DNA of 64,000 bases from Clostridium beijerinckii. GTDB taxonomy: Bacteria; Bacillota; Clostridia; Clostridiales; Clostridiaceae. A program made the position numbers and the translations under genes. Of the stretch, positions 52,037 to 60,736 are shown piece after piece. The stretch covers positions 3,394,501 to 3,458,500 of the forward strand of contig CP029329.1 in the NCBI GenBank assembly GCA_003129525.1, read 5' to 3'. Each line of letters begins with the position of its first letter. Position 1 is the first letter of the stretch. Under the pieces are notes generated by a model. That model did not search any database and was not told the origin of the DNA. It was given only the letters and a program-made list of their open reading frames with translations.

Positions 52037-53871
52037 TTTAATTCCTCCATTTTAGGAATTCTTATAAATAAATTCTTAACATGATACTGAATAAACTTCT
52101 CATCTAAAACTATATCTCCACCTCGTCTATAACTTCTACTAATAATATTAAAAGTGCCTAGTAAATCAAAGAAACCATACCCAATTTCTCTATTAGGATA
52201 CGTATAAAGGAAGTTGCTTCTATCAGCTCCATAAGTTAAATAAGATATAATTTTGGGAGCAAACATGGTTTTATCATTTCCATTGATAATTCCCCATTCA
52301 AGTAAAAGTGCACAAGCCCCTGCTACTATTCCTGTAGCAGCTGAACTGCCTGACACAGTAGTAACTCCGCCAGCTACTTTAGTCGTTAATATATTCATCC
52401 CTATAGTGGCGATATCAGGATTAATTGTAACTTCACTAGAATTGAATCCCTTTCCTGATGACGCCACTAAAGCATTATCATTTCCGGAATAAGCTACTGT
52501 AGCAACTTTTTTAGCAGTAGATGGTATTGTTAAAGTAGTAAAAGGATTTGACTCTAAAAACTTTGTATCTTCTGGCAATGTTTTTTTTGGCGGAAGCCAT
52601 ATATTATATTTACCATCGGTTATATAATCACCTCTTAGCTGAAATACCCATATTCCAACCTTTATATTTTTAAAAACAACTTCGATAACTTCATGTCCTG
52701 TATAATGTTCTGGAACATTATATCTAACTACCATTTCAGTTTTAAAAAACACAAAATCAAATGTTCCTACTTTATTTATTTTTGCCTTAATAAAATTAGA
52801 TTCCTCTCCATTTGGTGAAATCACATTCAAAGATGCTCTATTAGGTTTTATCACCCATATGTAAAAGGAAAAATATTTCATTTCTTTTGATATTTTTAAT
52901 TCTATCGTAGAAACATCTCCTATTTGCCTTATATTTCCAGAAACATGTCCCTCCGCAGCTCCTTCGTTCCCAACTCCTGTAACTACAACAATCCCTCTAT
53001 TTTTACCAATAGTTGACACGTACCTTGAAAGCATATTATTACCATCATGACTACCTTCTGTAGTACCGACGCCTAAATATATAACCATAGGTTTATTTTC
53101 TCTTATAGCAAAATTTTTTAAATACTCTATTCCTCCTAATATTTCCGAGCCATTATAAATTGGAGTATATTTAATCCCATTTTCCTGTAATTCATTTTTA
53201 TAATTAATCGATTCAAGAAGTTTGACAATTACTAACTCACAATTTGAAGCAACTCCTTGAAATTCTTTATTATATCCTCGTGCTCCTATAATTCCAGCTA
53301 TTTCTGTACCATGACCAATGTCATCTTTCGAAGGTACAATTTCATAAGGATCTTGTTTATTTCTATAAGCTTTAATTGCATTATTGATTTCGTCATTAGA
53401 ATATATTTTACCTATATAAACTTGTTGATCACTAGTTTCTTTAATAGTTTGATCCCATATACTAGCTATTTTTGATGTATCGTCTTCTCTAATAAATTCC
53501 TCATTTAGATAGTCTATTCCAGTATCGATCATACCAACTAGTATACCCCTACCTGTCAAATCTAAATAAGGATTAATTTTAATAGCATTTATATTATCCA
53601 CATTGGATGGAGAAATATCTTGAACTACAAACTTACTTCTAGGCTCAATAAAAGTAATTGATGGTACGTCCTTTAAAAGTTGATCTAAATATTGAGGTGA
53701 AGTAGACACAATACCAATAGTATTAGTAATTATATCCCCACAAGCATATGATATTTTATCTATTTCTTCTTTAAAATTGCCTCTGTATTCAACTAAATAA
53801 TCAGGTGAATCCTTATAATAAAGATTGCATTCATTTAAATTGGGCACATTTAACTCCCTAATATTACTCAT
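52033..53871 (-). CDS. Subtilisin-like serine protease (S8, Csp-like), first copy
   Basis: 612 aa, same plan as the adjacent copy: prodomain-like part, D116 (GMIDTGIDYLNEEF), H187 (IGHGTEIAGIIG) and S510 in SGSSAATGIVAG. The region around the serine departs from the consensus GTSMATP (Ala and Gly replace Met and Pro), and about 50 extra residues follow the domain. The triad is complete, yet activity may differ from the second copy. C. difficile CspA and CspC lost the triad, so paired active and less active copies have precedent. The start ATG has no clear ribosome binding site. Confidence 0.86.
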   Translation of the reverse strand: MSNIRELNVPNLNECNLYYKDSPDYLVEYRGNFKEEIDKISYACGDIITNTIGIVSTSPQYLDQLLKDVPSITFIEPRSKFVVQDISPSNVDNINAIKINPYLDLTGRGILVGMIDTGIDYLNEEFIREDDTSKIASIWDQTIKETSDQQVYIGKIYSNDEINNAIKAYRNKQDPYEIVPSKDDIGHGTEIAGIIGARGYNKEFQGVASNCELVIVKLLESINYKNELQENGIKYTPIYNGSEILGGIEYLKNFAIRENKPMVIYLGVGTTEGSHDGNNMLSRYVSTIGKNRGIVVVTGVGNEGAAEGHVSGNIRQIGDVSTIELKISKEMKYFSFYIWVIKPNRASLNVISPNGEESNFIKAKINKVGTFDFVFFKTEMVVRYNVPEHYTGHEVIEVVFKNIKVGIWVFQLRGDYITDGKYNIWLPPKKTLPEDTKFLESNPFTTLTIPSTAKKVATVAYSGNDNALVASSGKGFNSSEVTINPDIATIGMNILTTKVAGGVTTVSGSSAATGIVAGACALLLEWGIINGNDKTMFAPKIISYLTYGADRSNFLYTYPNREIGYGFFDLLGTFNIISRSYRRGGDIVLDEKFIQYHVKNLFIRIPKMEELK

Positions 53872-53899
53872 ATTTAATAATATTTAATTTTAATCTAAA

Positions 53900-54367
53900 T
53901 TATGATATCATTTTTTCAATAGTTTGAATCTGCTTTACTATGTTGTTAATTATTTTTGATAATATATCATATGTTTTTGTATTCGTATCTTTCATATTGT
54001 GAACTAATCTACCTTGTATATCCATAAACAAAGAATATGTGTCTTTAGCTAAATTTAATGAAAATTTCATATAATCTTTGCCATTGTATATCTCTGGATT
54101 ATATATTTTATTATTAAACTCATTTATTAAAAAAGACATCTTATCATATGTTATTATATCTATTTCTTCAAATTCTGTATCTCGTAATTCATCTTGAAGT
54201 TCATAGTAATATTTAATTATTTCATCTATTTGATGACATAATACTTTAGACATTAAAATTATAGCCGGAATTATTTTACCTTCAGCCACTACTCTTTTAA
54301 GTATAATTTTTCTTCTATTTTGAATGTTTATTGCTTTATCAATAATGTCTAATATATTATATCCCAT
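53900..54367 (-). CDS. Helical protein upstream of the protease pair
   Basis: 155 aa, predicted almost entirely alpha-helical with heptad-like leucine/isoleucine spacing (NILDIIDKAINIQNRRKIILKRVV, HQIDEIIKYYYELQDELRDTEF, YDILSKIINNIVKQIQTIEKMI). No signal peptide or cysteine except one. Ends 28 bp before the first protease, same strand, so probably one operon. I recognise no family; a chaperone or inhibitor for the proteases is possible from position only. The ribosome binding site is weak (AGAAAGA). Confidence 0.65.
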   Translation of the reverse strand: MGYNILDIIDKAINIQNRRKIILKRVVAEGKIIPAIILMSKVLCHQIDEIIKYYYELQDELRDTEFEEIDIITYDKMSFLINEFNNKIYNPEIYNGKDYMKFSLNLAKDTYSLFMDIQGRLVHNMKDTNTKTYDILSKIINNIVKQIQTIEKMIS

Positions 54368-54972
54368 ATTATAATCAATCTTCTTTCTTATAAATCTTTA
54401 TATTTTTTCTCATCTCTTGTATAAACTAAATCTATGTGATTGAAAATGTTTTATTGATTTTATTAAAACTCAAGGTTTCGTTGGTGAAATTACTACTATG
54501 ATTAATAATTTTCCATCTTATTGTAAATATAATTTTATAATAGTTAAATTACTTATGTAAAATATTTTAATTATTATAAAATTATACCATTGTAAATTAA
54601 ACTTACCATCATTTTCATTAAAAGCAGCAATATAATGAATTTTTAGCACTTTTAATATAAACCTAATAAAAATAAACAATTAATATAACACATTACATAG
54701 AAAATGAGACTACATTACAGGTTCTGATTAATCTGACAAAAAAGAATAATAGAACTAAAGCTAAAGAAATCAAGAATAGATTCATACATGTGAAAGAAAT
54801 AATGTATAATAAGATTTGATATTAGTAATACTGTATATAATCTAACTAAAATGTTGGTATATTTTTTTAATTTTAAATTCGTATAAATATGAACATTGAT
54901 CATTAATCTACGTTATTTTTTATATCTCTATTTTAGAATGTAGCATGAAATGTATGAGGGTTAAAGCACCCC
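54368..54972. other. AT-rich intergenic stretch
   Basis: About 600 bp upstream of the protease operon. No ORF with a ribosome binding site and no strong hairpin found; it should hold the operon promoter. Confidence 0.4.
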
Positions 54973-55152
54973 CTATTTATCAAATAATCCTCCACCATTT
55001 CCAACTTTAACGCCTTTTGAGGCTTCTCTCCCCATAACTTTTGACGCTTTTCCTATAACTTTATCAGCTTTTTTATTATTTTTAGAATTATTTCCCTTTT
55101 GCTTCTTTTCTTCTATTAACCTTTTCATCATTTCTATATTTTTTTCATTCAT
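54973..55152 (-). CDS. Tiny basic protein, 59 aa, paralogue of 56503-56640
   Basis: ATG at 55150-55152 (GGAGGAACTATAA upstream), TAG at 54973-54975. The first 19 residues MNEKNIEMMKRLIEEKKQK are nearly identical to those of the ORF at 56503-56640, followed by a NN(S/T)KNN linker. The rest is basic (KKADKVIGKASKVMG) and ends VGNGGGLFDK. No family recognised. A strong ribosome binding site and the paralogue make it a real gene. Confidence 0.7.
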   Translation of the reverse strand: MNEKNIEMMKRLIEEKKQKGNNSKNNKKADKVIGKASKVMGREASKGVKVGNGGGLFDK

Positions 55153-55350
55153 TTATAGTTCCTCCATATATAATTATTTTTTATGCTTAATACTAAATCT
55201 CCTTTCAATAATTTTTTGCATATTTACCTGTTTAACTGTTATTTTCAATTTTTCATTTCATTAACCATACAATATTAATTATATTATACACTTATTCCAC
55301 CTAAAAGATTAAACTTATAATAATTAGCATTTATAATATTTCCATTCTTC

Positions 55351-56277
55351 TTAATCGTTATGAAAATTTAAAGTTACATTATATCTATCAAAACCAATTA
55401 TGGTATTATTAAACACTTCTTTTGCATTATTTAAATAAACTTCTGGCTCATTCATAGCAGTGCTAAAATGTGTTAATATTAGATTTTGAACTTTCCCATT
55501 TTTAGCTATAGTTGCAGCTTCTCTAAAAGTCATATGTTTATTTTTAATCGCCTTAGGTAAATCCTCATCATCTCCATAAGTGCCTTCACATATAAAACAA
55601 TCACTATTTTCAATGAATTTATCAATGCCTTTAATAGGTCTTGTATCTGTTGTCATACTTATCTTTATGCCTTTTCGCTCTTTTCCCATAATCATTTCAT
55701 CAGTATATTTTATTCCTTCAAATATAATCTTTCTTTCAGTCTTTTGTAATCTGCTCCATAAAACTTTAGGCACATTATTTTTCATAGCCTTTTCTACATC
55801 AAATTGTGGTCGCCTTTCAAAATCAAAACTATATCCTATACAATTTGAAGAATGGTCTAATTCTAAAGTCGATATTTTTGTATTCAAATTTATATGTTCA
55901 GTATGTATCTCAAATGTTTCTTTAGGATTTTCTATTATATTGATCTCATAAGGTAACCAATTTGCAATTACTCTTAGTTTATTAACTGTATCTGTTATCC
56001 CCTCAGGCCCTACTATTGTAAGAAGATCTGTTCTACCGCTATTTCCTATAGTAGCAAGTAATCCAGGAAGTCCTACAATGTGATCACCATGAATGTGCGT
56101 AATACAAATAACATCTATAGTTTTAAATCCTGTATTTGCAATTCTCATAGATACTTGTGTTCCTTCTCCGCAATCGATAAGTATCTTTCTTCCGTTATAG
56201 CTTAATAACACAGCTGATAAAAAACGATTTGGCATAGGCATTCCGCCACCACAGCCTAATAAAAGCAAATCAACCAT
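55351..56277 (-). CDS. rnz: Ribonuclease Z (tRNase Z)
   Basis: 308 aa, normal for the short bacterial form. MVDLLLLGCGGGMPMPNRFLSA, GEGTQVSMR and the zinc-binding HIHGDH set (H61, H63, D65, H66) are clear, followed by LPGLLATIGNSGR and a C-terminal LTHFS. It cuts the 3' trailer from pre-tRNAs lacking an encoded CCA. It fits functionally with the CCA-adding enzyme earlier in the window. AAGGAGTCTTAAGTA precedes the ATG. Confidence 0.95.
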   Translation of the reverse strand: MVDLLLLGCGGGMPMPNRFLSAVLLSYNGRKILIDCGEGTQVSMRIANTGFKTIDVICITHIHGDHIVGLPGLLATIGNSGRTDLLTIVGPEGITDTVNKLRVIANWLPYEINIIENPKETFEIHTEHINLNTKISTLELDHSSNCIGYSFDFERRPQFDVEKAMKNNVPKVLWSRLQKTERKIIFEGIKYTDEMIMGKERKGIKISMTTDTRPIKGIDKFIENSDCFICEGTYGDDEDLPKAIKNKHMTFREAATIAKNGKVQNLILTHFSTAMNEPEVYLNNAKEVFNNTIIGFDRYNVTLNFHND

Positions 56278-56438
56278 TACTTAAGACTCCTTTTTCTTAT
56301 AATTATTTGTTGTAATTATATATATTTTACCTACAATTAAACCTTTTCAATAGGTATATGTGTAAATGAATTATTCCTCTTAAAACATCAAAACCCTAAT
56401 ATGTTATATAGCTAATATTAATTATAAGCACATACTAA

Positions 56439-56470
56439 AATTGGCTTGTTCTAATATAGACAAGCCAATT
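56439..56470 (-). terminator. Terminator of 45-aa gene
   Basis: AATTGGCTTGT and ACAAGCCAATT arms 33 bp past the stop on the minus strand. Confidence 0.75.
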
Positions 56471-56502
56471 CAATTTCTCCATTTAGAATTATATTATTTC
56501 TT

Positions 56503-56640
56503 TTATTGCGTTGTTCTTCCACTATGTAATAACATTCTACCTATAGTCTTTTTAGGTTTTTCATTATTTTTAGTATTCTTTCCTTTTTGTTTCTTTTCCT
56601 CTATCAGCTTTTTCATCATTTCTATATTTTTATCATTCAT
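56503..56640 (-). CDS. Tiny basic protein, 45 aa, paralogue of 54973-55152
   Basis: ATG at 56638-56640 with GGAGGAAGAAAT upstream; TAA at 56503-56505. It begins MNDKNIEMMKKLIEEKKQK, matching 17 of the first 19 residues of the 59-aa protein on the other side of rnz, but the C terminus differs (KPKKTIGRMLLHSGRTTQ). The conserved N-terminal helix with an Lys-rich second part suggests RNA or membrane contact; no function is known. Confidence 0.7.
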   Translation of the reverse strand: MNDKNIEMMKKLIEEKKQKGKNTKNNEKPKKTIGRMLLHSGRTTQ

Positions 56641-56746
56641 ATTTCTTCCTCCGTTTAAAATTATTTCTTTATAATGATTCCATTATATAACACTGTCAAA
56701 TGATTATATCATGAATTTAAAAATTTTATGGCATTTCTTCAAGAAT

Positions 56747-57073
56747 TTATTCATTTAAAAATTCATCCCTTTGAGGTGTAAATACATCAAGAATCATTCC
56801 TTTTTCTATTGAAAATACTCCATGCGCAATATTTTTCCCCGCATAAAAAGAATCACCTTTTGTTAAAATACGTTCTTTGCCATCAATAGTAACTTTAAAT
56901 TTTCCTTCTAAAACATATGACATTTGTTCATGTTCATGAGTATGTATTGCTCCAATAGAATTTTTTTCAAAAGAAACTTCTACTCCCATAATTTTTCCAC
57001 CATGGGCTAAAACTTTTCTGCTTACGCCATCTCCAAGATCATTGATTTTTATATCAATATTTTTAAATACCAT
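56747..57073 (-). CDS. Cupin-domain protein
   Basis: 108 aa; AGGGGGGATTGGA precedes the ATG. Single cupin with both metal motifs: GAIHTHEHEQMSYVLEGKF (two His, one Glu/Gln, about 42-60) and the later KGDSFYAGKNIAHGVFS (His about 84). Small cupins of this kind bind Ni, Fe or Zn and serve as isomerases, dioxygenases or sensors. It stands alone, but within 1 kb of the pirin/azoreductase operon. Confidence 0.85.
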   Translation of the reverse strand: MVFKNIDIKINDLGDGVSRKVLAHGGKIMGVEVSFEKNSIGAIHTHEHEQMSYVLEGKFKVTIDGKERILTKGDSFYAGKNIAHGVFSIEKGMILDVFTPQRDEFLNE

Positions 57074-57350
57074 TCCAATCCCCCCCTTGTTAAAATCATA
57101 TGGATTTTTATTATATAACTAACTACTTATTAAATGTACTCACTCTTTATTGCAAATTTATTTGTCTTATTAATTATTATTAACTATTTTCGTTTCTTTA
57201 AACAGATGACAGTAATTATAGCGTACTCTTATTATACATAAAAAATTAAATTTATGCTAATATGTATTGTTGAGATTTTCTTAGGGTATCAACTATATTT
57301 TAAATAGTTGATACATATTTTAATAAAAAGTATAGATTCCATTTCTAATC

Positions 57351-57397
57351 AAAAAAGATGATTTCTATCCAATTGAACAGAAATCATCTTTTTTTAT
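57351..57397 (-). terminator. Terminator of azoreductase gene
   Basis: AAAAGATGATTTCT and AGAAATCATCTTTTTTT arms; 23 bp past the stop. Confidence 0.9.
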
Positions 57398-57419
57398 ATT
57401 AACTTTTTCTTATAATTTT

Positions 57420-58016
57420 TTAAAATTTCTTAGCAATTTCTTTTGCTTTACTTATAGACTCTTGTACAATTTTATCAATATCTTGTCCTACAACATCTAA
57501 ATTTTCTGCTGCAATAGTTTCTACATCTTGAACACCAAAGAAGTTAAGCATTGTTCTTAAATATATTCCATCCATTTCATATGGAGTTCCTGAATATGCT
57601 CCACCTCTAGCTGCTACATAAACAGCTTTTTTATTTTTTAAAAGCCCTACTGGTCCTTGTTCTGTATATTTAAATGCAATTCCTACTACACTTACATAAT
57701 CAATATAAGCCTTCAATATTGCTGGAACGCTTAAATTCCACATTGGTGCTGATATTACGTATTTGTCAGCTTCTGCAAATTGATATGCATATTTTAAAAC
57801 TGGATGATTTCTACTTTCTTCATTTTTAGGTCCAAATACAGTTCCTAAATCTTCTCCTTTTAAAAAGTCTATATTTTCTTTATTTAAATCTAAAGTGATA
57901 ATCTCATCGCTAGGATTATTTTTTTTATACTCCTCTATAAAACTATCTGAAATTTTAAATGTTCTTGATTGTCCTTCTGGTTTTACGTTTGCTTTTATAT
58001 ATAATAATTTACTCAT
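57420..58016 (-). CDS. azoR: FMN-dependent NADH-azoreductase
   Basis: 198 aa; AAAAGGAGACTTAAAC precedes the ATG. Flavodoxin-like fold with LLYIKANVKPEGQSRTFKISDSF (phosphate-binding loop), ISAPMWNLSVPAILKAYIDYV and VAARGGAYSGTPYE, all AzoR/AcpD hallmarks. It reduces quinones, azo compounds and nitroaromatics by two electrons with NADH. The gene follows the pirin gene by 57 bp on the same strand, with no terminator between, so both probably answer to the MarR operator at 58791. Confidence 0.92.
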   Translation of the reverse strand: MSKLLYIKANVKPEGQSRTFKISDSFIEEYKKNNPSDEIITLDLNKENIDFLKGEDLGTVFGPKNEESRNHPVLKYAYQFAEADKYVISAPMWNLSVPAILKAYIDYVSVVGIAFKYTEQGPVGLLKNKKAVYVAARGGAYSGTPYEMDGIYLRTMLNFFGVQDVETIAAENLDVVGQDIDKIVQESISKAKEIAKKF

Positions 58017-58073
58017 GTTTAAGTCTCCTTTTAATTTATATTTTTTTGTTTATTCATTGATTCATTATATTAT

Positions 58074-58772
58074 TTATTCTTTTTTCATCTCTAATACTAA
58101 GAAATGAGAATTTTCTTTTGCTTTAATTTTAATATTTTCTTCTACAATCTCCAAAGCATCTTTTTCATTTAATTCTATGCCATTTATTATAGAACTTCCT
58201 TCAATTTGAACAAGATAAGCTTGCCTATTTTGTTCTACATTTAATGATTCTTCATTATTCTTTTCTAAATAAATTGCATAAATATTAACATCTTGATGAA
58301 TCTTAACTGGGGCATTACCTTCAATACTTGAAACCATATGAAGCCATTTATTCTCTCTATCACTCCAATTAAATTTCTTTTCTCCATAGTTTGGCATATA
58401 ATCTTTCTTATCTGGATAAATCCATATTTGAAGTAATCTTAAATCTTCATCTCCCAGATTATATTCACTATGATAAACCCCTGTACCAGCACTCATATAT
58501 TGAACTTCACCTCTAGATAATTCACCTATATTTCCCATGCTATCTTTATGAGTTATCTTTCCATCAATTACGTAACTTATAATTTCCATATCATTATGAG
58601 GATGCATAGGAAACCCTGTTTTTGCTTGTATTAAATCATCATTTATAACTCTGAGCTTTCCAAAATTAATATTTGAAGGATTATAGTACTCTGAGAATGA
58701 AAAATGAAATGAACTGTTTATCCAACCAAGATTACTTTTTCCCATATTTTTATTATATATCTTTTTCAACAT
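58074..58772 (-). CDS. Pirin family protein (YhhW-like)
   Basis: 232 aa from the ATG at 58770-58772 (AAGGTG upstream). Two cupin barrels; the N-terminal one has the metal motif FPMHPHNDMEIISYVIDG (two His, one Glu-like) and TGVYHSEYN, as in pirins with quercetinase activity such as YhhW. The second barrel is degenerate. Pirins are redox- and quinone-related. An 18-bp palindrome identical to one in front of the MarR gene lies 19 bp upstream of this start, so MarR control is likely. Confidence 0.9.
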   Translation of the reverse strand: MLKKIYNKNMGKSNLGWINSSFHFSFSEYYNPSNINFGKLRVINDDLIQAKTGFPMHPHNDMEIISYVIDGKITHKDSMGNIGELSRGEVQYMSAGTGVYHSEYNLGDEDLRLLQIWIYPDKKDYMPNYGEKKFNWSDRENKWLHMVSSIEGNAPVKIHQDVNIYAIYLEKNNEESLNVEQNRQAYLVQIEGSSIINGIELNEKDALEIVEENIKIKAKENSHFLVLEMKKE

Positions 58773-58790
58773 AATATACACCTTCTCATT

Positions 58791-58808
58791 TATCACTAAT
58801 TAGTGATA
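58791..58808 (-). promoter_or_regulatory. MarR operator 1 (pirin-azoR)
   Basis: TATCACTAATTAGTGATA, a perfect 18-bp palindrome upstream of the pirin start; identical to the site at 59374-59391. Confidence 0.85.
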
Positions 58809-58904
58809 TTTATTTAAATTTTTTTATTTAAGTAAAACTTTTTAACTTGTTTTGGGTCATAGAGCTCTTAACTCACATTCAAGTATAAATGAGTATTAGA
58901 ACCT

Positions 58905-59363
58905 CTAGACACCAGAAATATCTCTGAATTTCTTTAATATTTTTTTCAATTCCAATTTTTCTTCAATTGTTAATATATTGAAGATATTATTTATATTATC
59001 AACATGATTAGGAAAAATAGTATCCATGATTTTTTTGCCCTTATCTGTTATTGATATTAAAATTGATCGTTTATCCTCGACATCTGCGTACTTTCTTACA
59101 AGTCCATCTTTTTCTAAATTTTTTATAACTACTGTAATATTACCTGAAGTAGTTAATATTTTTTCTATTATATCACATATCTTTAAATCACCTTTATGAT
59201 AAAGAACTTCTAAAACTGCAAATTGAGAATTAGTTAAACCTCCTGCTTTTATTGTCTCGTATTCCATTTTGTGAATTTTTTGTTCTGCTCTACTAAAGAC
59301 AACTAATGTAGATAAATTTAAATTTGTCTCGTAATCATTATTTGATTTATATTTTTTATCCAT
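58905..59363 (-). CDS. MarR family regulator of the pirin-azoR operon
   Basis: 152 aa. Winged-helix core: LTNSQFAVLEVLYHKGDLKICDIIEKILTTSGNITVVIKNLEKDGLVRKYADVEDKRSILISITDKGKKIMD, with the DKR wing typical of MarR/MhqR. The position in front of an azoreductase and pirin recalls MhqR/YodB-type control of quinone detoxification. No cysteine lies in the usual YodB position, so it is more MhqR-like. The ATG has no ribosome binding site and sits at the expected transcription start, suggesting a leaderless or near-leaderless mRNA. Confidence 0.9.
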   Translation of the reverse strand: MDKKYKSNNDYETNLNLSTLVVFSRAEQKIHKMEYETIKAGGLTNSQFAVLEVLYHKGDLKICDIIEKILTTSGNITVVIKNLEKDGLVRKYADVEDKRSILISITDKGKKIMDTIFPNHVDNINNIFNILTIEEKLELKKILKKFRDISGV

Positions 59364-59369
59364 GTATCA

Positions 59370-59398
59370 AATTTATCACTAATTAGTGATAATGTCAA
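59370..59398 (-). promoter_or_regulatory. marR promoter with MarR operator 2 in the spacer
   Basis: Minus strand TTGACA (59393-59398), 17 nt, TAAATT (59370-59375). The spacer and -10 hold TATCACTAATTAGTGATA (59374-59391), identical to operator 1. The predicted transcription start falls on or near the ATG (59361-59363). Confidence 0.8.
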
Positions 59399-59410
59399 TG
59401 CTAAAACATT

Positions 59411-59450
59411 CTTTTTCATGGAATTTAGGCTATTTTATTCCATGAAAAAG
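59411..59450 (-). terminator. Terminator of 95-aa gene
   Basis: CTTTTTCATGGAAT and ATTCCATGAAAAAG perfect 14-bp arms between the 95-aa gene and marR. Confidence 0.7.
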
Positions 59451-59476
59451 AACCCAATATTGAGTCCTTTTAAAAA

Positions 59477-59764
59477 TTATTTTTTCAATTTGAAGGTTTC
59501 GTTGTTTAAAACGATTTCATCGGCTATTACAAAACCAGCTAATCGTAAAACATCCAAAGTTCCACGTGAACCTACGTCACCATATCCTGCTGTTAATCCA
59601 TATTCAAATATAAGCTCTTCATTATTTTTATTCATAAGCTTTAATGTGTAGCAATCATCTTTTGTCATTTCAACTTCTGTTACTTCACCAAAGGCATCTT
59701 TGTATTTTTTATAAAATTCAACAGATTGATTTGTAGAACAAATATCACTTTTTACTGTTATCAT
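59477..59764 (-). CDS. Hypothetical protein, 95 aa
   Basis: TTGGGGGTGAATTTATAG precedes the ATG. Mixed alpha/beta: a short N-terminal part with SVEFYKKYKDAFGEVTEVEM, then DDCYTLKLMNKNNEELIFEYGLTAGYGDVGSRGTLDVLRLAGF. I do not recognise a family; the beta strands DCYTLKLMN/ELIFEYGLT and the GDVGSRG loop suggest a compact soluble protein. Separated from marR by a terminator, so probably independently expressed. Confidence 0.65.
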   Translation of the reverse strand: MITVKSDICSTNQSVEFYKKYKDAFGEVTEVEMTKDDCYTLKLMNKNNEELIFEYGLTAGYGDVGSRGTLDVLRLAGFVIADEIVLNNETFKLKK

Positions 59765-60050
59765 CTATAAATTCACCCCCAATATAATATATTTATTGTT
59801 GTATAAATATATTACTATTAAGGCTTCATAGGCATAAAAAAAGAATCATATTTCTAGAATTCTTAATTTTAATTTATTATTGTTTTATAAGTTTAACTAT
59901 TGTTTCATATGTAATTTCCATAAAAATATTTCATATCATTATAGATTACTTATTTCACTATATATCCCCTACGAACATTTCAACATTTACTGAATATTAT
60001 ATATGGGAATAAAAGTTGTGTAGTGTATACCAAAAAATAATTTTTAGGAG
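59765..60050. other. Divergent promoter region
   Basis: About 290 bp between divergent genes; no ORF or notable hairpin. Confidence 0.35.
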
Positions 60051-60059
60051 ATGCGATTG

Positions 60060-60620
60060 ATGTTACAGAAAAACAGTAATTATATAGTAAACAATAAAAA
60101 TATCAAACCACAAAAGATAGTTAGTATTCCAGTTTCTTTATTTAAATCAATGCAAAGAAAATACTTTGTAGGTCAAACAAAAACTTTGTGGGTAGGTAAT
60201 GAATCAATTGCCTGGGCTGGTTTAGTAAATCCACGTAATTCAGGCGTTAATTTATATACAAATGTATTTACTATTTCAAATTTCTCCGATGATTATTTAA
60301 CTGCTGAAATATGGCTCAATACTAGTCTTCCTGAAAAATCGAGTATATCCTATAAAATTTCTTCAACCAATACTGCTTTAAAACCACTTCCAAAAAACAA
60401 GGTAGATATTCGATTTTTAGAATCTACCACTATAGTTCCCAAAAATGGAGTTAATGTGTATGAAAGGATAGTCCCTCCTAATACAACATTAGTAGGTGAA
60501 GAAGATGGAAAATTTATAGAATCACCAGGTGGAAGCTATGTAGTAGTTATAAAATCATCAAGTTCAAAACGTGATAAGGTAATAGTTGCATTTGGCTGGT
60601 GGGAAAAACCAGTATGTTAA
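60060..60620 (+). CDS. DUF6143-like beta-rich protein
   Basis: 186 aa from the ATG at 60060, with TTTAGGAG 9 nt upstream. The protein is soluble and beta-rich with no signal peptide: TLWVGNESIAWAGLVNPRNSGVNLYTNVFTISNFSDDYLTAEIWLN, then KVDIRFLESTTIVPKNGVNVYERIVPPNTTLV and GGSYVVVIKSS with a terminal WWEKPVC. I associate this pattern with clostridial and bacillar DUF6143 proteins, whose function is unknown. Confidence 0.65.
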   Translation: MLQKNSNYIVNNKNIKPQKIVSIPVSLFKSMQRKYFVGQTKTLWVGNESIAWAGLVNPRNSGVNLYTNVFTISNFSDDYLTAEIWLNTSLPEKSSISYKISSTNTALKPLPKNKVDIRFLESTTIVPKNGVNVYERIVPPNTTLVGEEDGKFIESPGGSYVVVIKSSSSKRDKVIVAFGWWEKPVC

Positions 60621-60641
60621 AAAAACTGATCTTCCATTGAT

Positions 60642-60673
60642 AACTTGGGAATGAATTGTCTTTTCCCAAGTTT
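60642..60673 (+). terminator. Terminator of DUF6143-like gene
   Basis: AACTTGGGAA and TTCCCAAGTT arms 20 bp past the stop. Confidence 0.7.
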
Positions 60674-60693
60674 AACCCTCAATGACAAATCAA

Positions 60694-60736
60694 AATAAAC
60701 TTCCACTGATAATCATTAAAGATTATTAGCTTATTT
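60694..60736 (-). terminator. Terminator of homocysteine methyltransferase-like gene
   Basis: Imperfect AATAAGCTAATAATC/GATTATCAG..TTTATT stem past the minus-strand stop, followed by TTTGATTTG. Confidence 0.5.

Noticed and set aside
54715..54903. Minus-strand ORF of 62 codons
   Set aside because: No ribosome binding site and a random AT-rich hydrophobic composition.
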